The notes beneath the pieces were generated by a model, which did not search any database, had not been told where the DNA came from, and saw nothing but the letters and a program-made list of their open reading frames with translations. A DNA stretch of 37,441 nucleotides from Bacteroidales bacterium UBA1628 (GTDB lineage: Bacteria > Bacteroidota > Bacteroidia > Bacteroidales > UBA932), in the NCBI GenBank assembly GCA_002321335.1, contig DCMG01000152.1, forward strand, positions 1-37,441, given 5' to 3'. The translations under genes and the position numbers were made by a program. How positions within the stretch are numbered: the first letter of the stretch is position 1; each line of letters opens with the position of its first letter. Below, piece after piece: positions 26,901-34,821 of the stretch.

Positions 26901-27183
26901 GCATCTGGGAGCCAACTCGAACAACAAGAACTCGCATTCGAGCCTCTTCCTCTACGACGCCTCCTACATCAGGCTCAAGAACGTGGAGATCGGCTATTCC
27001 CTGCCGAAAAAATGGATGAACAGGATCAATGTCCAGAATTGCCGCGTCTATCTTCAGGGGCAGAATCTCCTGACCTTCGACGGGTTGTCTGACGCTGATG
27101 TGGATCCCGAGACAAGGGACGGAGACGGCAGCTGGTATCCTATCCAACGAGTTTTCAACCTCGGAATCTCCATCACTCTCTAA
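23953..27183 (+). CDS. SusC/RagA-family TonB-dependent outer-membrane transporter
   Basis: 1076 residues, normal for SusC proteins. Signal peptide MRKSIVRIFLCLVALVLANVSMTAQ, carboxypeptidase-regulatory-like domain at about 29-98 (VSGSVLDEAGYPVIGAAVLIKG ... DGKYKIDVP), TonB-box region near 104-120 (ALSEAVVVGYNVQRRETITG), plug domain (ALAGRLPGLIVTQ, VDGIEREMSYISADEIETFTILKDASATAPYGIRGANGVIIITTK), then the barrel, ending FNLGISITL. It imports oligosaccharides across the outer membrane with the downstream SusD lid, powered by TonB. Third gene of the locus and the second of the operon. Confidence 0.97.
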   Translation: MRKSIVRIFLCLVALVLANVSMTAQNKPFNVSGSVLDEAGYPVIGAAVLIKGERTGVISDVDGKYKIDVPYSEATLEVSCIGYAPQTIKVAGRHKLDIVLVEDVKALSEAVVVGYNVQRRETITGAVSTITTKELSQSPTANVNNALAGRLPGLIVTQHGGGEPGFDVANVNVRGVSTYGGGTAPIVIVDGIEREMSYISADEIETFTILKDASATAPYGIRGANGVIIITTKRGREGEKPTVDFKASVGVTEPAKFPRYLGSADYAVLYNEALMNDNPGVDVNTLSLFSGEAIANYRKAKGDNSDGLGYDWNYFDYMFKPAVMQDYSLSVRGGTEKVKYFVLGGYYNQGDNYAYHAPEKENGFSRFNFRSNIDVQATKRFSISVDLGIRVRQTTYPGATASSLIGLANTQPSYLPIVIENTGIEENELDFTNNGGMLLYCDDQMYRYNVLGQLSHTGYTIRTDNDINGSIRLREDLSFITKGLSLEGQFSYDQYNGTSKGNKVNTFSLGNLTFPGYATWKLKGESVDVWKNNAGYWAKNGIFETANTRTIDDNYSRSLSNYTTVSTYRFQGKLDWKRKFGVSEEHDVTGMLLGYLQNKSKGSDVDYRYCGISARVTYAYRSRYLLDTNFGYNGSEAFAPGKRFGFFPAISLGWVLSSENWMKGLRAVDFLKVRASAGLAGNDYISSARFAYIQTYNKGKEYITNFGENSKNYSSWYDEGAFANEDLTWEKAMKYNVGIDLKMFNNRFSLNVDTFYEHRYDILTNMASEDKLGLPAIIGQSATYTNSGIVDNKGIEIEFGWADRIGRDFSWYIKPNLSFARNKIKFCEEISYVSPNGVDCTWRYATGHRVGENFVYEFDHFVADQTEADKLNAAGYQTFGTLSPGDVVYKDQNGDGVIDNYDRRAMGNPRIPELQFGIPVGFSWKGLDFSVLLQGSTLCSVMLSGAAVWDFPIYNVTAIGKVKPMHLNRWTPETAETATYPALHLGANSNNKNSHSSLFLYDASYIRLKNVEIGYSLPKKWMNRINVQNCRVYLQGQNLLTFDGLSDADVDPETRDGDGSWYPIQRVFNLGISITL

Positions 27184-27209
27184 GCAGTTCCAAACATATT
27201 CAGAACACT

Positions 27210-29222
27210 ATGTCATTAATGAAAAACATATTGAAAACCAGTGCTGCCGCACTTTGCATTCTTGCGGCCGCATCCTGTGACGCCTATCTGGACAAAAAGC
27301 CGACCGACATCAAGACAGAGGCCGACATGTTCAGCAGTTTCCAACAGACCGATGAGCAGATCACCCGCCTTTACGCCCTCGCAAAGGCTTCCGACAGGCC
27401 TCTTGCACAGATGCACCACTACAGCGAGTCCCCTTGCTGCGATGAAGCCGAATGCACCTCGACCTCAGAGGCCAACAACCTCACAAACCGTTGGAATGAA
27501 GGCGATTGGGAGCCAGGTTCGGACATCTGGAAGAAGACAACGGCCACAGGCTCATCAAGTGCCAGCAACACCACCGGATGGTGGGCGGGAGTATATTCAA
27601 ACATCCGCAGGGCCAACAAGATACTCGAATGCATCGAGACCTACAAAACCCCTGACTCCCCTTCCGAGCCTGGCACGCTGATGAACCGCGTCGGTGAGGT
27701 TCTGTACATCAGAGCCTACCTCCACTACGTCCTGCTGCGCAATTATGGCGAATGTGTATATCTCGACCATTCAATCAAGCAGAGTGACGACAGGCATTTC
27801 ACGCGTGAGGACGTGTTCACGATCGCACAGAAAATCTGTGATGACTGCGATGAGGCATATTCAAGAGTCCCGGCGCAGAACAGCGGAATGAAGTTCGCGA
27901 GAATCGACAAGGGAGCCTGTCTTGGACTGAAGGCTATGGTACGCTGGATTGTGGCGACTCCTCTTTACAACGGAGGCATCGACGGCAACGGCACTTTCCC
28001 TTTCACCGACAACCGCACAGGCAAGGAGCTGTACGCCAAATATGACCCGCAGCGTTGGGTGGGCTTGAGAAAGGCATGCGAAGAGGTCATCAACTTCAGC
28101 ATTGAGGGCCGTCCGAAATACACCCTCTACCAAGGAGCCGACAAAAGCGACTGCACCGACAAACTCGGCAACAACACAAGCGCGTCGATGGTTCCGAGAA
28201 GGCTTTGGGAACTCTTCGTCCCTGAGACGATGGAGCCTCTCAAACAGGAATGGATCTGCTTCTGGCTCAGAGACAAGTCCGCCGGTTGGTGGGGCGACAA
28301 CTATCCTCCGTCACAAAGCGGAGGCGGCAGGGAAATGCCGACCCAGGATCAGGTTGATGAATATGAGTTCATCGGCCCGGACGGCTACGGCTACCCTATC
28401 TACGCCCTCAAGGAGAATCACGCCTCGCTCTACAATGGGCTCATCAGCGAATCCGCTCTGAAATCCAGCTACGACGACGCCAATCCTTACGTCAACCGTG
28501 ATCCCCGCATGTACCGCGATGTGATCTACCACGGCTCGACGTTCAAGAGCACAGTGATAAACACGGCGTCAGGACCGGACAAGATCAACGCCGCCAACTC
28601 GACAACCACAGGCTACTTCCTCCGCAAGTTCTGCGACGGTTCCCACAACAAGGCCGCGGGCTCAGGCGCGGGAGTGCTCCACTGTCCTCCGGCATTGCGT
28701 CTTTCGACCGTGTACCTTATGTGGGCAGAGGCAGTGACACGTACAGAAGGGCCGAACGCCGAGGTCTACAAACGGATCAACGAAATCCGCAGCCGCTCGT
28801 TCATGGCCCCGATGCCGCCTGCCACAATGTCCAGCAAGGAACTTATGCTCGACTACATCGCAAGGGAAAGAAGGGTTGAGCTTTACCACGAGAAATGCCG
28901 TTTCTGGCAGTGCCGTTTCTACCTTGAGCCAGCCCTTGAGGCTGCGAAGGACAGACAGTGGGAGTCACTTCCGGGAAGTACTAATGATGCGAAGGCTCAG
29001 GAATATTTTGAAAAATATGGAGCGTATCCTAAGACACAGCATAGGATTTGCGGCATGAGGCCGGTCGAGGACGCCGGAGGAAAGATTGTCATCAACGGCA
29101 AGAAGTACCGCATGGAGCGCTATTGGGTAGAGAACCGTGTGTTCGAGTCAAAGCACTATCTTATGCCGATTCCTGTCGACGAACTCCAGAAAGCCGGCAT
29201 CCAGCAGAATCCAGATTGGTAG
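27210..29222 (+). CDS. SusD/RagB-family surface glycan-binding lipoprotein
   Basis: 670 residues, long for SusD (about 550 is common). Lipobox Cys 23 (LAAASC). The ATG at 27219 is an equally good start and removes MSL. Family marks: DAYLDKKPTDIKTEADMFSS, WWAGVYSNIRRANKILECIE, LMNRVGEVLYIRAYLHYVLLRNYGECVYL, ACLGLKAMVRWIVATPLYNGG, and near the C-terminus LRLSTVYLMWAEAVTRTEGPN, INEIRSR, IARERRVELYHEKCRFWQCRFYLEP. It forms the lid of the SusC channel. 26 bases after susC. Confidence 0.97.
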   Translation: MSLMKNILKTSAAALCILAAASCDAYLDKKPTDIKTEADMFSSFQQTDEQITRLYALAKASDRPLAQMHHYSESPCCDEAECTSTSEANNLTNRWNEGDWEPGSDIWKKTTATGSSSASNTTGWWAGVYSNIRRANKILECIETYKTPDSPSEPGTLMNRVGEVLYIRAYLHYVLLRNYGECVYLDHSIKQSDDRHFTREDVFTIAQKICDDCDEAYSRVPAQNSGMKFARIDKGACLGLKAMVRWIVATPLYNGGIDGNGTFPFTDNRTGKELYAKYDPQRWVGLRKACEEVINFSIEGRPKYTLYQGADKSDCTDKLGNNTSASMVPRRLWELFVPETMEPLKQEWICFWLRDKSAGWWGDNYPPSQSGGGREMPTQDQVDEYEFIGPDGYGYPIYALKENHASLYNGLISESALKSSYDDANPYVNRDPRMYRDVIYHGSTFKSTVINTASGPDKINAANSTTTGYFLRKFCDGSHNKAAGSGAGVLHCPPALRLSTVYLMWAEAVTRTEGPNAEVYKRINEIRSRSFMAPMPPATMSSKELMLDYIARERRVELYHEKCRFWQCRFYLEPALEAAKDRQWESLPGSTNDAKAQEYFEKYGAYPKTQHRICGMRPVEDAGGKIVINGKKYRMERYWVENRVFESKHYLMPIPVDELQKAGIQQNPDW

Positions 29223-29233
29223 TTTACTGAAAG

Positions 29234-30880
29234 ATGAGAATAAGACAATTAAGCGTTTGTTTGTTGATACTCGCCGCCCTTGCGTCCTGCTCCAAGGAAA
29301 ATCCTTCCTCAGGAGCGGGCGGAGGCGGTGAAAAGGAACCGGAAGAAAAGCCGTCGGAGATCACGCCGGACAAGGGCATGACCCTCTATGGACTGGTAAG
29401 CGACACCGACGGAAAGCCTGTCGAGGGTGTTGTTGTCAGCGATGCCTACACCTGCGTGAAAACCGACTCAAGAGGTGTCTATCAGATGAAACGCGCCCGT
29501 GACGCCAAATTCGTGTTCATCTCGATGCCTTCAGGCTATGAATGCGCGACGCAGAAGGATTTCGGGAATATGCCCCTTTTCTATCAGAACTGCAAGTCTT
29601 TGACGGGGACCGCATCAAGTGTCTACAGAGCGGATTTTTCTCTTTCCAAACGCAAGCATTCCGACAACAGATTCACTCTGGTGGCCATAGGAGACCCGCA
29701 GCCGGACTACGACAGCGATGTCGAGCGGTTCCGGGCCGAAACCGTGGCTGACATAAACCGTGAGATTGCGCGGCACTCAAGCACCGAGACCGTCGCCGTG
29801 GCTCTTGGAGACATAATCGGAATCGACGAGAACCATTCGGGAAAACGGCTTACGAAGATGAAAAAGGTTCTCGGGGAGATCGACGTGCCCACCTATCACG
29901 TCATCGGCAACCATGACAAGGACAAACTTTCCCCTGACGGACTGACATTCAGCAACATAATGGGACCGCTTTACTATTCGTTCAACGTGGGGATGGTTCA
30001 TTTCGTCATCCTGGACGACCTAAGGTTCTCCGGCAACACGGACTACACGCTCGGTTTCACAAAAGAGCAATATGACTGGCTGGCGCAGGACCTCTCGTTT
30101 GTCCCGAAGAACCACAAGGTCGTGCTCTGCTTCCATGCGCCGATGTACAACAACTTTGCGAAATATTCCTACGCCACACAGATCTTCGAACTCGTCAAGA
30201 ACTACAAGGATCCAATAATAATGGCCGCGCACACCCACAACTACAAGTACAGCAAGAACAAGCTTGGGATGAGGGAATATATTCTCAGCACCGCCTGCGG
30301 TTATTTCTGGAGGGCAAACCATGCTACAGACGGCACACCTAACGGCTACTACGTCTTCACGTTCGACGGCACCGAAATCAAGGACATGTACTTCAAGGGA
30401 ACGGACTGGGACAAGTCGCACCAGATGAGAATATACAGAGCCTCAGATAGTTATGCTATCAGCGGAGGGGGCAGATATTCTTTCTCGGACGACGGTTTCG
30501 GAAAAGATGAGATCGCCGTCAACGTGTTCTCCGGAGGGCCGGACTGGAACGTCAGTGTCTACGAAGACGGCGTCCTGACCGGTACAGCGACATACCTTGA
30601 GAATCAGTACGACCGATGGATGTGCGGACTTTACATCAACCACGCCTACAAATGCAACAAACTGGAGGACATCACCAAGGCCAAGCACATCTATCGCTAC
30701 AAGCTCAAGAATCCAAACACCCGACAGATCAAGGTCGAGGCACGGGATCCGTTCGGAAACGTGTTCACGGAGACCTCTGTGGTCGGAACGAATGACTTCT
30801 CTTTGGCCGAACCTCCCCTCCAGAAAGGGCTGAAAGACGGAGGCGACAGGCCTTACACCTATTTCTGGTGGAGGAAATAA
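29234..30880 (+). CDS. Calcineurin-like phosphoesterase lipoprotein (MetallophosN/C type)
   Basis: 548 residues. Lipobox Cys 19 (LAALASC), then a Gly/Glu-rich linker. Residues about 45-120 form the MetallophosN-like beta module (LYGLVSDTDGKPVEGVVVSDAY, SRGVYQMKR). The metallophosphoesterase core has all motifs in order: AIGDPQPDYD, ALGDIIGIDEN, VIGNHDKDK, CFHAPMYNN and AAHTHNYKY. The C-terminal part (about 390-540) is the beta-rich MetallophosC region. It hydrolyses phosphoesters with a dinuclear metal site; sugar phosphate or a phosphorylated glycan is the natural guess given its place in a SusCD operon, 11 bases after the susD-like gene. Phosphodiesterase activity on other substrates is possible. 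Confidence 0.9.
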   Translation: MRIRQLSVCLLILAALASCSKENPSSGAGGGGEKEPEEKPSEITPDKGMTLYGLVSDTDGKPVEGVVVSDAYTCVKTDSRGVYQMKRARDAKFVFISMPSGYECATQKDFGNMPLFYQNCKSLTGTASSVYRADFSLSKRKHSDNRFTLVAIGDPQPDYDSDVERFRAETVADINREIARHSSTETVAVALGDIIGIDENHSGKRLTKMKKVLGEIDVPTYHVIGNHDKDKLSPDGLTFSNIMGPLYYSFNVGMVHFVILDDLRFSGNTDYTLGFTKEQYDWLAQDLSFVPKNHKVVLCFHAPMYNNFAKYSYATQIFELVKNYKDPIIMAAHTHNYKYSKNKLGMREYILSTACGYFWRANHATDGTPNGYYVFTFDGTEIKDMYFKGTDWDKSHQMRIYRASDSYAISGGGRYSFSDDGFGKDEIAVNVFSGGPDWNVSVYEDGVLTGTATYLENQYDRWMCGLYINHAYKCNKLEDITKAKHIYRYKLKNPNTRQIKVEARDPFGNVFTETSVVGTNDFSLAEPPLQKGLKDGGDRPYTYFWWRK

Positions 30881-30909
30881 CTATAAAAGACATAAGATAT
30901 TCACACTTT

Positions 30910-32820
30910 ATGAAGAAAACCATTACATTTTTCGCGGCGATAGCACTCGCCTTGATTTCTGTGGCGCAACCTAAACCGGGTTCATTCGAACAGACATGGA
31001 AAAAGGGTCCTCAGTGGCTCGAGAACGCCGTGATATATCAAATCTACCCATCTTCCTACAAGGATTCAGACGGCAACGGCATCGGGGACATCCCTGGAGT
31101 CATGTCCAAGCTTGACTACATCGAGAAACTCGGAGTCAATGTCATCTGGTTCAATCCCCTATTTGTTTCCGGATGGGTTGACGGTGGTTACGACGTGATC
31201 GATTTCTACAAGGTGGACCCACGTTTCGGTACTAACACAGATCTTGTGAATCTGATTTCCGAATGTCACAAGAGAGGAATAAAGGTATTCCTCGACTTGG
31301 TACCAGGGCACACATCCGACCAGCATCCTTGGTTCAGGCAGTCCATGGAGGCGGACGCCAACCAGCGTTACAGCGACTATTACATCTGGAGCGACCGACT
31401 GCCTGACAAGCGCGCTGAGGATGACCTCAAGAAGATGCTCGCTTCAGACAATGTGATGCAGAACACCATAGGCAAATGGATGAAGTCAGACGCTCCGAGA
31501 GGAAAGTACTACATGAAGAATTTCTACGCCTGCCAGCCGGCCCTGAACTTCGGCTACTACAATCCGGATCCTGCCAAGCCATGGGAGCAGGGAATGGACG
31601 CTCCGGGACCGAAAGCCGTAAAACAGGAGATGAAGAACATAATCGAGTTCTGGTTCAACAAAGGTGTGGATGGATTCCGTGTGGACATGGCGGCCAGTCT
31701 CATCAAGAACGACAAGGACAAGAAAGGCATAATCGAATTCTGGCGCGAGATCCGCGGATGGATGGACACCGAGTTCCCTGACCATGTTCTGATGGCCGAA
31801 TGGGGCAACCCTAAGTACTGTCTTGCGGCCGGATTCAACATCGACATGGATCTTAACGGAACCAGCACAAAGATCCGCAGGATGTATTTCGACAAGAAGC
31901 ACCAGGCAGACGGAGGCAGTTATTTCTCATTGAACGGAGGACAGCCGTCCCTGAAGGACCTCTATGGCAATCCTTGGCCTGAGAACAAGATCGACACAAA
32001 GGATGACGCCGCCAAGATGCTCAAGAGGTTCTACGATGAGTACAGCGAAAACATCGCATGGACCAAAGACTGGGGCTACTATGCCAACCTTACCGGCAAC
32101 CACGACCATCTCAGATTCAACATGGGCGCAAGGAACACTCCCGAGCAGTTGAAAGTGAGCATGGCCTGGATCATGACCATGCAGTTGCCTATTCTCTACT
32201 ACGGTGACGAGATCGGAATCCGCAGCCTCGCTGACCTTCCTAACGTTGAAGGAGCCGACCATAACGGAAAGGAGCGTACCGGAGGACGGTCTCCGATGCA
32301 GTGGGACGACAGCGTGAACGCTGGGTTCAGCACCTGCGACCCTTCCGACATCTACATTCCTGTTTGTCCTGAATGGACTCCTGCCACATCCTATCCGCTT
32401 TACCTCAAGTGGAAAGCGGACGGATGCAAGAATCCGACAGCCAAAGGTGAGATCACCGTGGCCTCACAGGACAATGATCCGAAGTCTCTCCTCAACTGGA
32501 CCCGCGCGCTCATCAAACTCCGCAAAGAGACGAAAGCATTCTGGAGCAGCAGCGAGTGGAAACCCCTCTACAACGAGGATGTTCCATACCCGATGGTCTA
32601 CACCCGCACGGACGGCGCCGAGACCTATCTCGTGGCCCTCAACCCGACCGGAATCAAGCGCACCGTCACAATCCCTTCACAGACATCGGAGAAAGCCGGA
32701 AAAAAACTCGCACCTGTCCTGATGACCGGCAACGCCTCCTACAAGGTGACCGCCAATGGCGATGTCCTGACGATGCAGCCAACCAGCGCCATGATCGTGA
32801 AAATAACAAGCGGCAATTAA
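30910..32820 (+). CDS. GH13-family alpha-glucosidase/alpha-amylase-like enzyme
   Basis: 636 residues from ATG 30910. The frame reaches back to 30868, but the signal peptide MKKTITFFAAIALALISVAQ begins here. GH13 regions: region I LDLVPGHTSDQHPWF with Gly 133 where Asn is usual and His 134; region II GFRVDMAA with nucleophile Asp 259; region III LMAEWGN with acid/base Glu 297; region IV GNHDH with Asp 399. QIYPSSYKDSDGNGIGDIPGV is the usual N-terminus of oligo-1,6-glucosidase or trehalose-cleaving relatives. Exported to the periplasm, no lipobox seen. It starts 29 bases after the phosphoesterase gene and is last in the operon. The exact bond specificity cannot be read from sequence. Confidence 0.93.
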   Translation: MKKTITFFAAIALALISVAQPKPGSFEQTWKKGPQWLENAVIYQIYPSSYKDSDGNGIGDIPGVMSKLDYIEKLGVNVIWFNPLFVSGWVDGGYDVIDFYKVDPRFGTNTDLVNLISECHKRGIKVFLDLVPGHTSDQHPWFRQSMEADANQRYSDYYIWSDRLPDKRAEDDLKKMLASDNVMQNTIGKWMKSDAPRGKYYMKNFYACQPALNFGYYNPDPAKPWEQGMDAPGPKAVKQEMKNIIEFWFNKGVDGFRVDMAASLIKNDKDKKGIIEFWREIRGWMDTEFPDHVLMAEWGNPKYCLAAGFNIDMDLNGTSTKIRRMYFDKKHQADGGSYFSLNGGQPSLKDLYGNPWPENKIDTKDDAAKMLKRFYDEYSENIAWTKDWGYYANLTGNHDHLRFNMGARNTPEQLKVSMAWIMTMQLPILYYGDEIGIRSLADLPNVEGADHNGKERTGGRSPMQWDDSVNAGFSTCDPSDIYIPVCPEWTPATSYPLYLKWKADGCKNPTAKGEITVASQDNDPKSLLNWTRALIKLRKETKAFWSSSEWKPLYNEDVPYPMVYTRTDGAETYLVALNPTGIKRTVTIPSQTSEKAGKKLAPVLMTGNASYKVTANGDVLTMQPTSAMIVKITSGN

Positions 32821-32836
32821 CGTACAGAGTAACAGG

Positions 32837-32887
32837 TAATAAAAGAAGTTCGTGGTGTTAGTTCAGCACCACGAACTTCTTTTATTA
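32837..32887 (+). terminator. Terminator of the glycan utilization operon
   Basis: A perfect 21-base stem, 32837-32857 with 32867-32887, loop of 9 bases. The right arm ends in CTTCTTTTATTA. Confidence 0.92.
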
Positions 32888-33314
32888 TCTTAAATGCCAA
32901 TTAGTCATCTTACACATAATCATTTTATACACACATCGCCCGAATCATCATTTTACCGGACAACTATCGTTACTCGTTTTAGATAATCACCTTCCAAGGA
33001 ATTGAATGTTGGAACAGGATTGGTGATAGCGGATGTCGCCTTCTGGAATGCAGGCTTCAATGGCAATCCTGTCAAGACAAACTGACTTGTCTACTGCCTT
33101 GAGGGCAATCCTGACTGTATGCAATGAAGTGTCCGATGAGACAATCAGGCTGCCACCATCGAGAAACGAACGGGAGACCTTCCGTTTCAGTATTTATCTA
33201 TGGGAGGGACAACGTCATATTTATCCACCCAAACTACCCTTCTGCCGGACAAAACTCATTTTGCAGCCGTTTTGTCCGGCAATGCAAGCGTTTCCACGGA
33301 CAAAAATCATTTGC
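32888..33314. other. Gene-free stretch with a possible decayed coding fragment
   Basis: No complete gene. On the minus strand 33193 to 32987 is open for 68 codons with protein-like composition (GGSLIVSSDTSLHTVRIA ... CLDRIAIEACIPEGDIRY), bounded by TAA at 33194-33196 and ending in TGA, with no ATG; it may be the tail of a lost gene. AGACAA/TTGTCT and a 13-bp inverted repeat lie in or next to it. Confidence 0.3.
33243..33281. repeat. Perfect 13-bp inverted repeat
   Basis: TGCCGGACAAAAC at 33243-33255 and GTTTTGTCCGGCA at 33269-33281. Partial copies of CGGACAA lie at 32957-32963 and 33297-33303. It is downstream of the minus-strand gene pair ending at 33315 and could end its transcript, though no T run follows. 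Confidence 0.6.
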
Positions 33315-33668
33315 TCACCGAGACGATCTAAGGGCAAAGGCTTTAGCGAAATGAGAAAAGTACTTGTCTGACGAAAGCAGGGCATCTCTATCATCGGAAA
33401 GATATTCCTCACAGAATTGATCTCGTGCCCTGATAACCTCCTTCAGCATTGAATCCCTAGAAGAAAACGACTCATTCTTTCGCCCGACAGTGATTGTAAG
33501 GTCAAAAAGATCAAGTGCGCGGACAAAAGCGCCTCTGGCCATACTCGCATTGTCTTTTCGCTTCCATTTCAATGTTCTGCCAACCTCGCTGCCAATGTTG
33601 GCCATCTGAGCGATGAACGGCATCTCCGCCCACCTCTTCACATTAGGTTTTTCTGGAAGATTCACCAT
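33315..33668 (-). CDS. Conserved small partner of DUF5674 protein
   Basis: 117 residues from the ATG that overlaps the upstream stop (TGATG); a GTG three bases earlier would add one Met. Helical throughout: IAQMANIGSEVGRTLKWKRK, GAFVRALDLFDLTITVGR, MLKEVIRARDQFCEEYLS. I recall similar proteins of about 120 residues next to DUF5674 genes in other phyla, with no function known. Coupled translation and small size of both genes make a toxin-antitoxin-like module one option, without direct support. Confidence 0.7.
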   Translation of the reverse strand: MVNLPEKPNVKRWAEMPFIAQMANIGSEVGRTLKWKRKDNASMARGAFVRALDLFDLTITVGRKNESFSSRDSMLKEVIRARDQFCEEYLSDDRDALLSSDKYFSHFAKAFALRSSR

Positions 33669-34006
33669 CACTTGACAAGATTACCAACAATCAAACGAAT
33701 CTCATTCCTTATAGAACTGTCCTCAACATCCCTGCTGAAGTTATTTCTCCTTGGACTGATGTTTATCAATGAATCATATTCGATAAAATCCTCACCTTCA
33801 ACTTCGGGATAAAGGTTAATACCCCACAAAGATTCCTGCATGGAGCCATCCTCCAACAGTAATTTTTCCAAATCAGCGTGCAGTTCAGCATTCAATGCCA
33901 ACACTTTGCGGTCAACATCCACAACCCCCTTAACCATGTCTCCATAAAATTCCAGAGCCATTTCCCTAAGTTGTTCCCTGCTGACAGGTTCACGAATTAT
34001 TGTCAT
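33668..34006 (-). CDS. DUF5674 family protein
   Basis: 112 residues. The pattern IIREPVSREQLREMA...GDMVKGVVDVDRKVLALNAELHADLEKLLLEDGS, then LWGINLYPE...EDFIEYDSLINISPRRNN and RDVEDSSIRNEIRLIV matches DUF5674, whose core is the conserved ELHAD ... LLEDGS ... WGINLYPE order. Function unknown. First gene of the pair; AT-richer than the flanking housekeeping genes. Confidence 0.8.
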   Translation of the reverse strand: MTIIREPVSREQLREMALEFYGDMVKGVVDVDRKVLALNAELHADLEKLLLEDGSMQESLWGINLYPEVEGEDFIEYDSLINISPRRNNFSRDVEDSSIRNEIRLIVGNLVK

Positions 34007-34027
34007 ACCAATGTTATCTTACCTCCG

Positions 34028-34035
34028 CAAACCTA
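34028..34035 (-). promoter_or_regulatory. -7 box of the DUF5674 pair
   Basis: Minus-strand TAGGTTTG matches TAnnTTTG, with TTCG at the -33 place (34055-34058) after 19 bases. It is 22 bases upstream of the start codon. Confidence 0.5.
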
Positions 34036-34262
34036 CATAAAATATTCGAGATTTCGAACACAACTTGATTTCGATGATCTGAAAAAAGGAAACCATATAC
34101 CTGTTGACTAACTTCTGGCCTATTGTGTTTGCAAACAGTTAATTACAAGCAATTAATCAATTATTGTAAAATTAGTTGATAATTAGCAATTTACAAGATT
34201 TTGTAGTCAACTCGTATATAATTACCTATAAATATTAATATAGGAATACAATGTTTCTATTG
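34036..34262. other. AT-rich gene-free stretch with several small palindromes
   Basis: No gene seen. It contains an 8-bp inverted pair (GTTGACTA near 34101, TAGTCAAC near 34204), CCTATA/TATAGG at 34225-34244 and repeated ATTA/CAATT motifs. Confidence 0.4.
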
Positions 34263-34340
34263 CGCTATTTTGACGAAAATAGCGGAACGAAATGCGTTAT
34301 TTTGACGGTTTTCGGTGGTTGAAACCTGCTTATTTTGACG
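34263..34340. repeat. Three TATTTTGACG repeats, first in a perfect hairpin
   Basis: TATTTTGACG occurs at 34266-34275, 34298-34307 and 34331-34340, 32 and 33 bases apart. The first copy is inside CGCTATTTT-GACG-AAAATAGCG, a 9-bp stem with a 4-base loop (34263-34284). The third overlaps the folK stop codon. Could be the folK terminator area or a remnant of another mobile-gene leader. Confidence 0.6.
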
Positions 34341-34821
34341 AAAAATATTCGGGAAAAGCAGTTTTGAGTGAGGGTTTGGCGACTTCCAGAAGGGGGATCA
34401 TTACAAAGGGGCGGTTCTCGATGTCCTTGTGGGGGATGGTGAGGTCGGGAATATCTATGCGGTCGGTGCCGTAGAAGAGGATGTCGATGTCGATGATGCG
34501 GGAATGGTAGATGCGGTTGCCTGAGCCGTCATATTCAGGAGGATCGGTTCTGCCCATCGAGCGCTCGATTGCTTTGATTTTGCGCAGGACTTCTGTGGCT
34601 GCCTCTTCTGCCGAGGTATCAGGTCTGAAGGTTCTGTAAAGTGCCACAGCGTTAAGGAACTTGCCACCGGAGAATCCCATAGGTTTGGTCTCGATAAGCC
34701 GCGACAGGGCCGTATAATGGCCTTCAAAGGCCTCGTCCATGCGGCGGAGAGCCTCCTCGATGTTCTTCTCGCGGTTGCCAAGGTTGCTGCCAAGGGAAAA
34801 GTATATGCTGACAAAGGCCAT
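34330..34821 (-). CDS. folK: 2-amino-4-hydroxy-6-hydroxymethyldihydropteridine pyrophosphokinase (HPPK)
   Basis: 163 residues, standard for HPPK. It transfers pyrophosphate from ATP to 6-hydroxymethyl-dihydropterin in folate synthesis, in the cytoplasm. Landmarks: YFSLGSNLGNREKNI at the N-terminus, IETKPMGFSGGKFLNAVA, and the metal-binding SRIIDIDILFYG followed by LTIPHKDIENRPFVMIPL. Its ATG overlaps the stop of the SufT-like gene (TAATG on the minus strand), so the two are co-translated. No other folate gene is adjacent. Confidence 0.95.
   Translation of the reverse strand: MAFVSIYFSLGSNLGNREKNIEEALRRMDEAFEGHYTALSRLIETKPMGFSGGKFLNAVALYRTFRPDTSAEEAATEVLRKIKAIERSMGRTDPPEYDGSGNRIYHSRIIDIDILFYGTDRIDIPDLTIPHKDIENRPFVMIPLLEVAKPSLKTAFPEYFSSK

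Noticed and set aside
33033..33371. 112-codon plus-strand frame with several overlapping alternatives
   Set aside because: No domain, no start context, and low-complexity repeat DNA; I see no support for a protein.
34263..34340. CRISPR array
   Set aside because: Repeats are only 10 bases with three units, and no cas genes are nearby.
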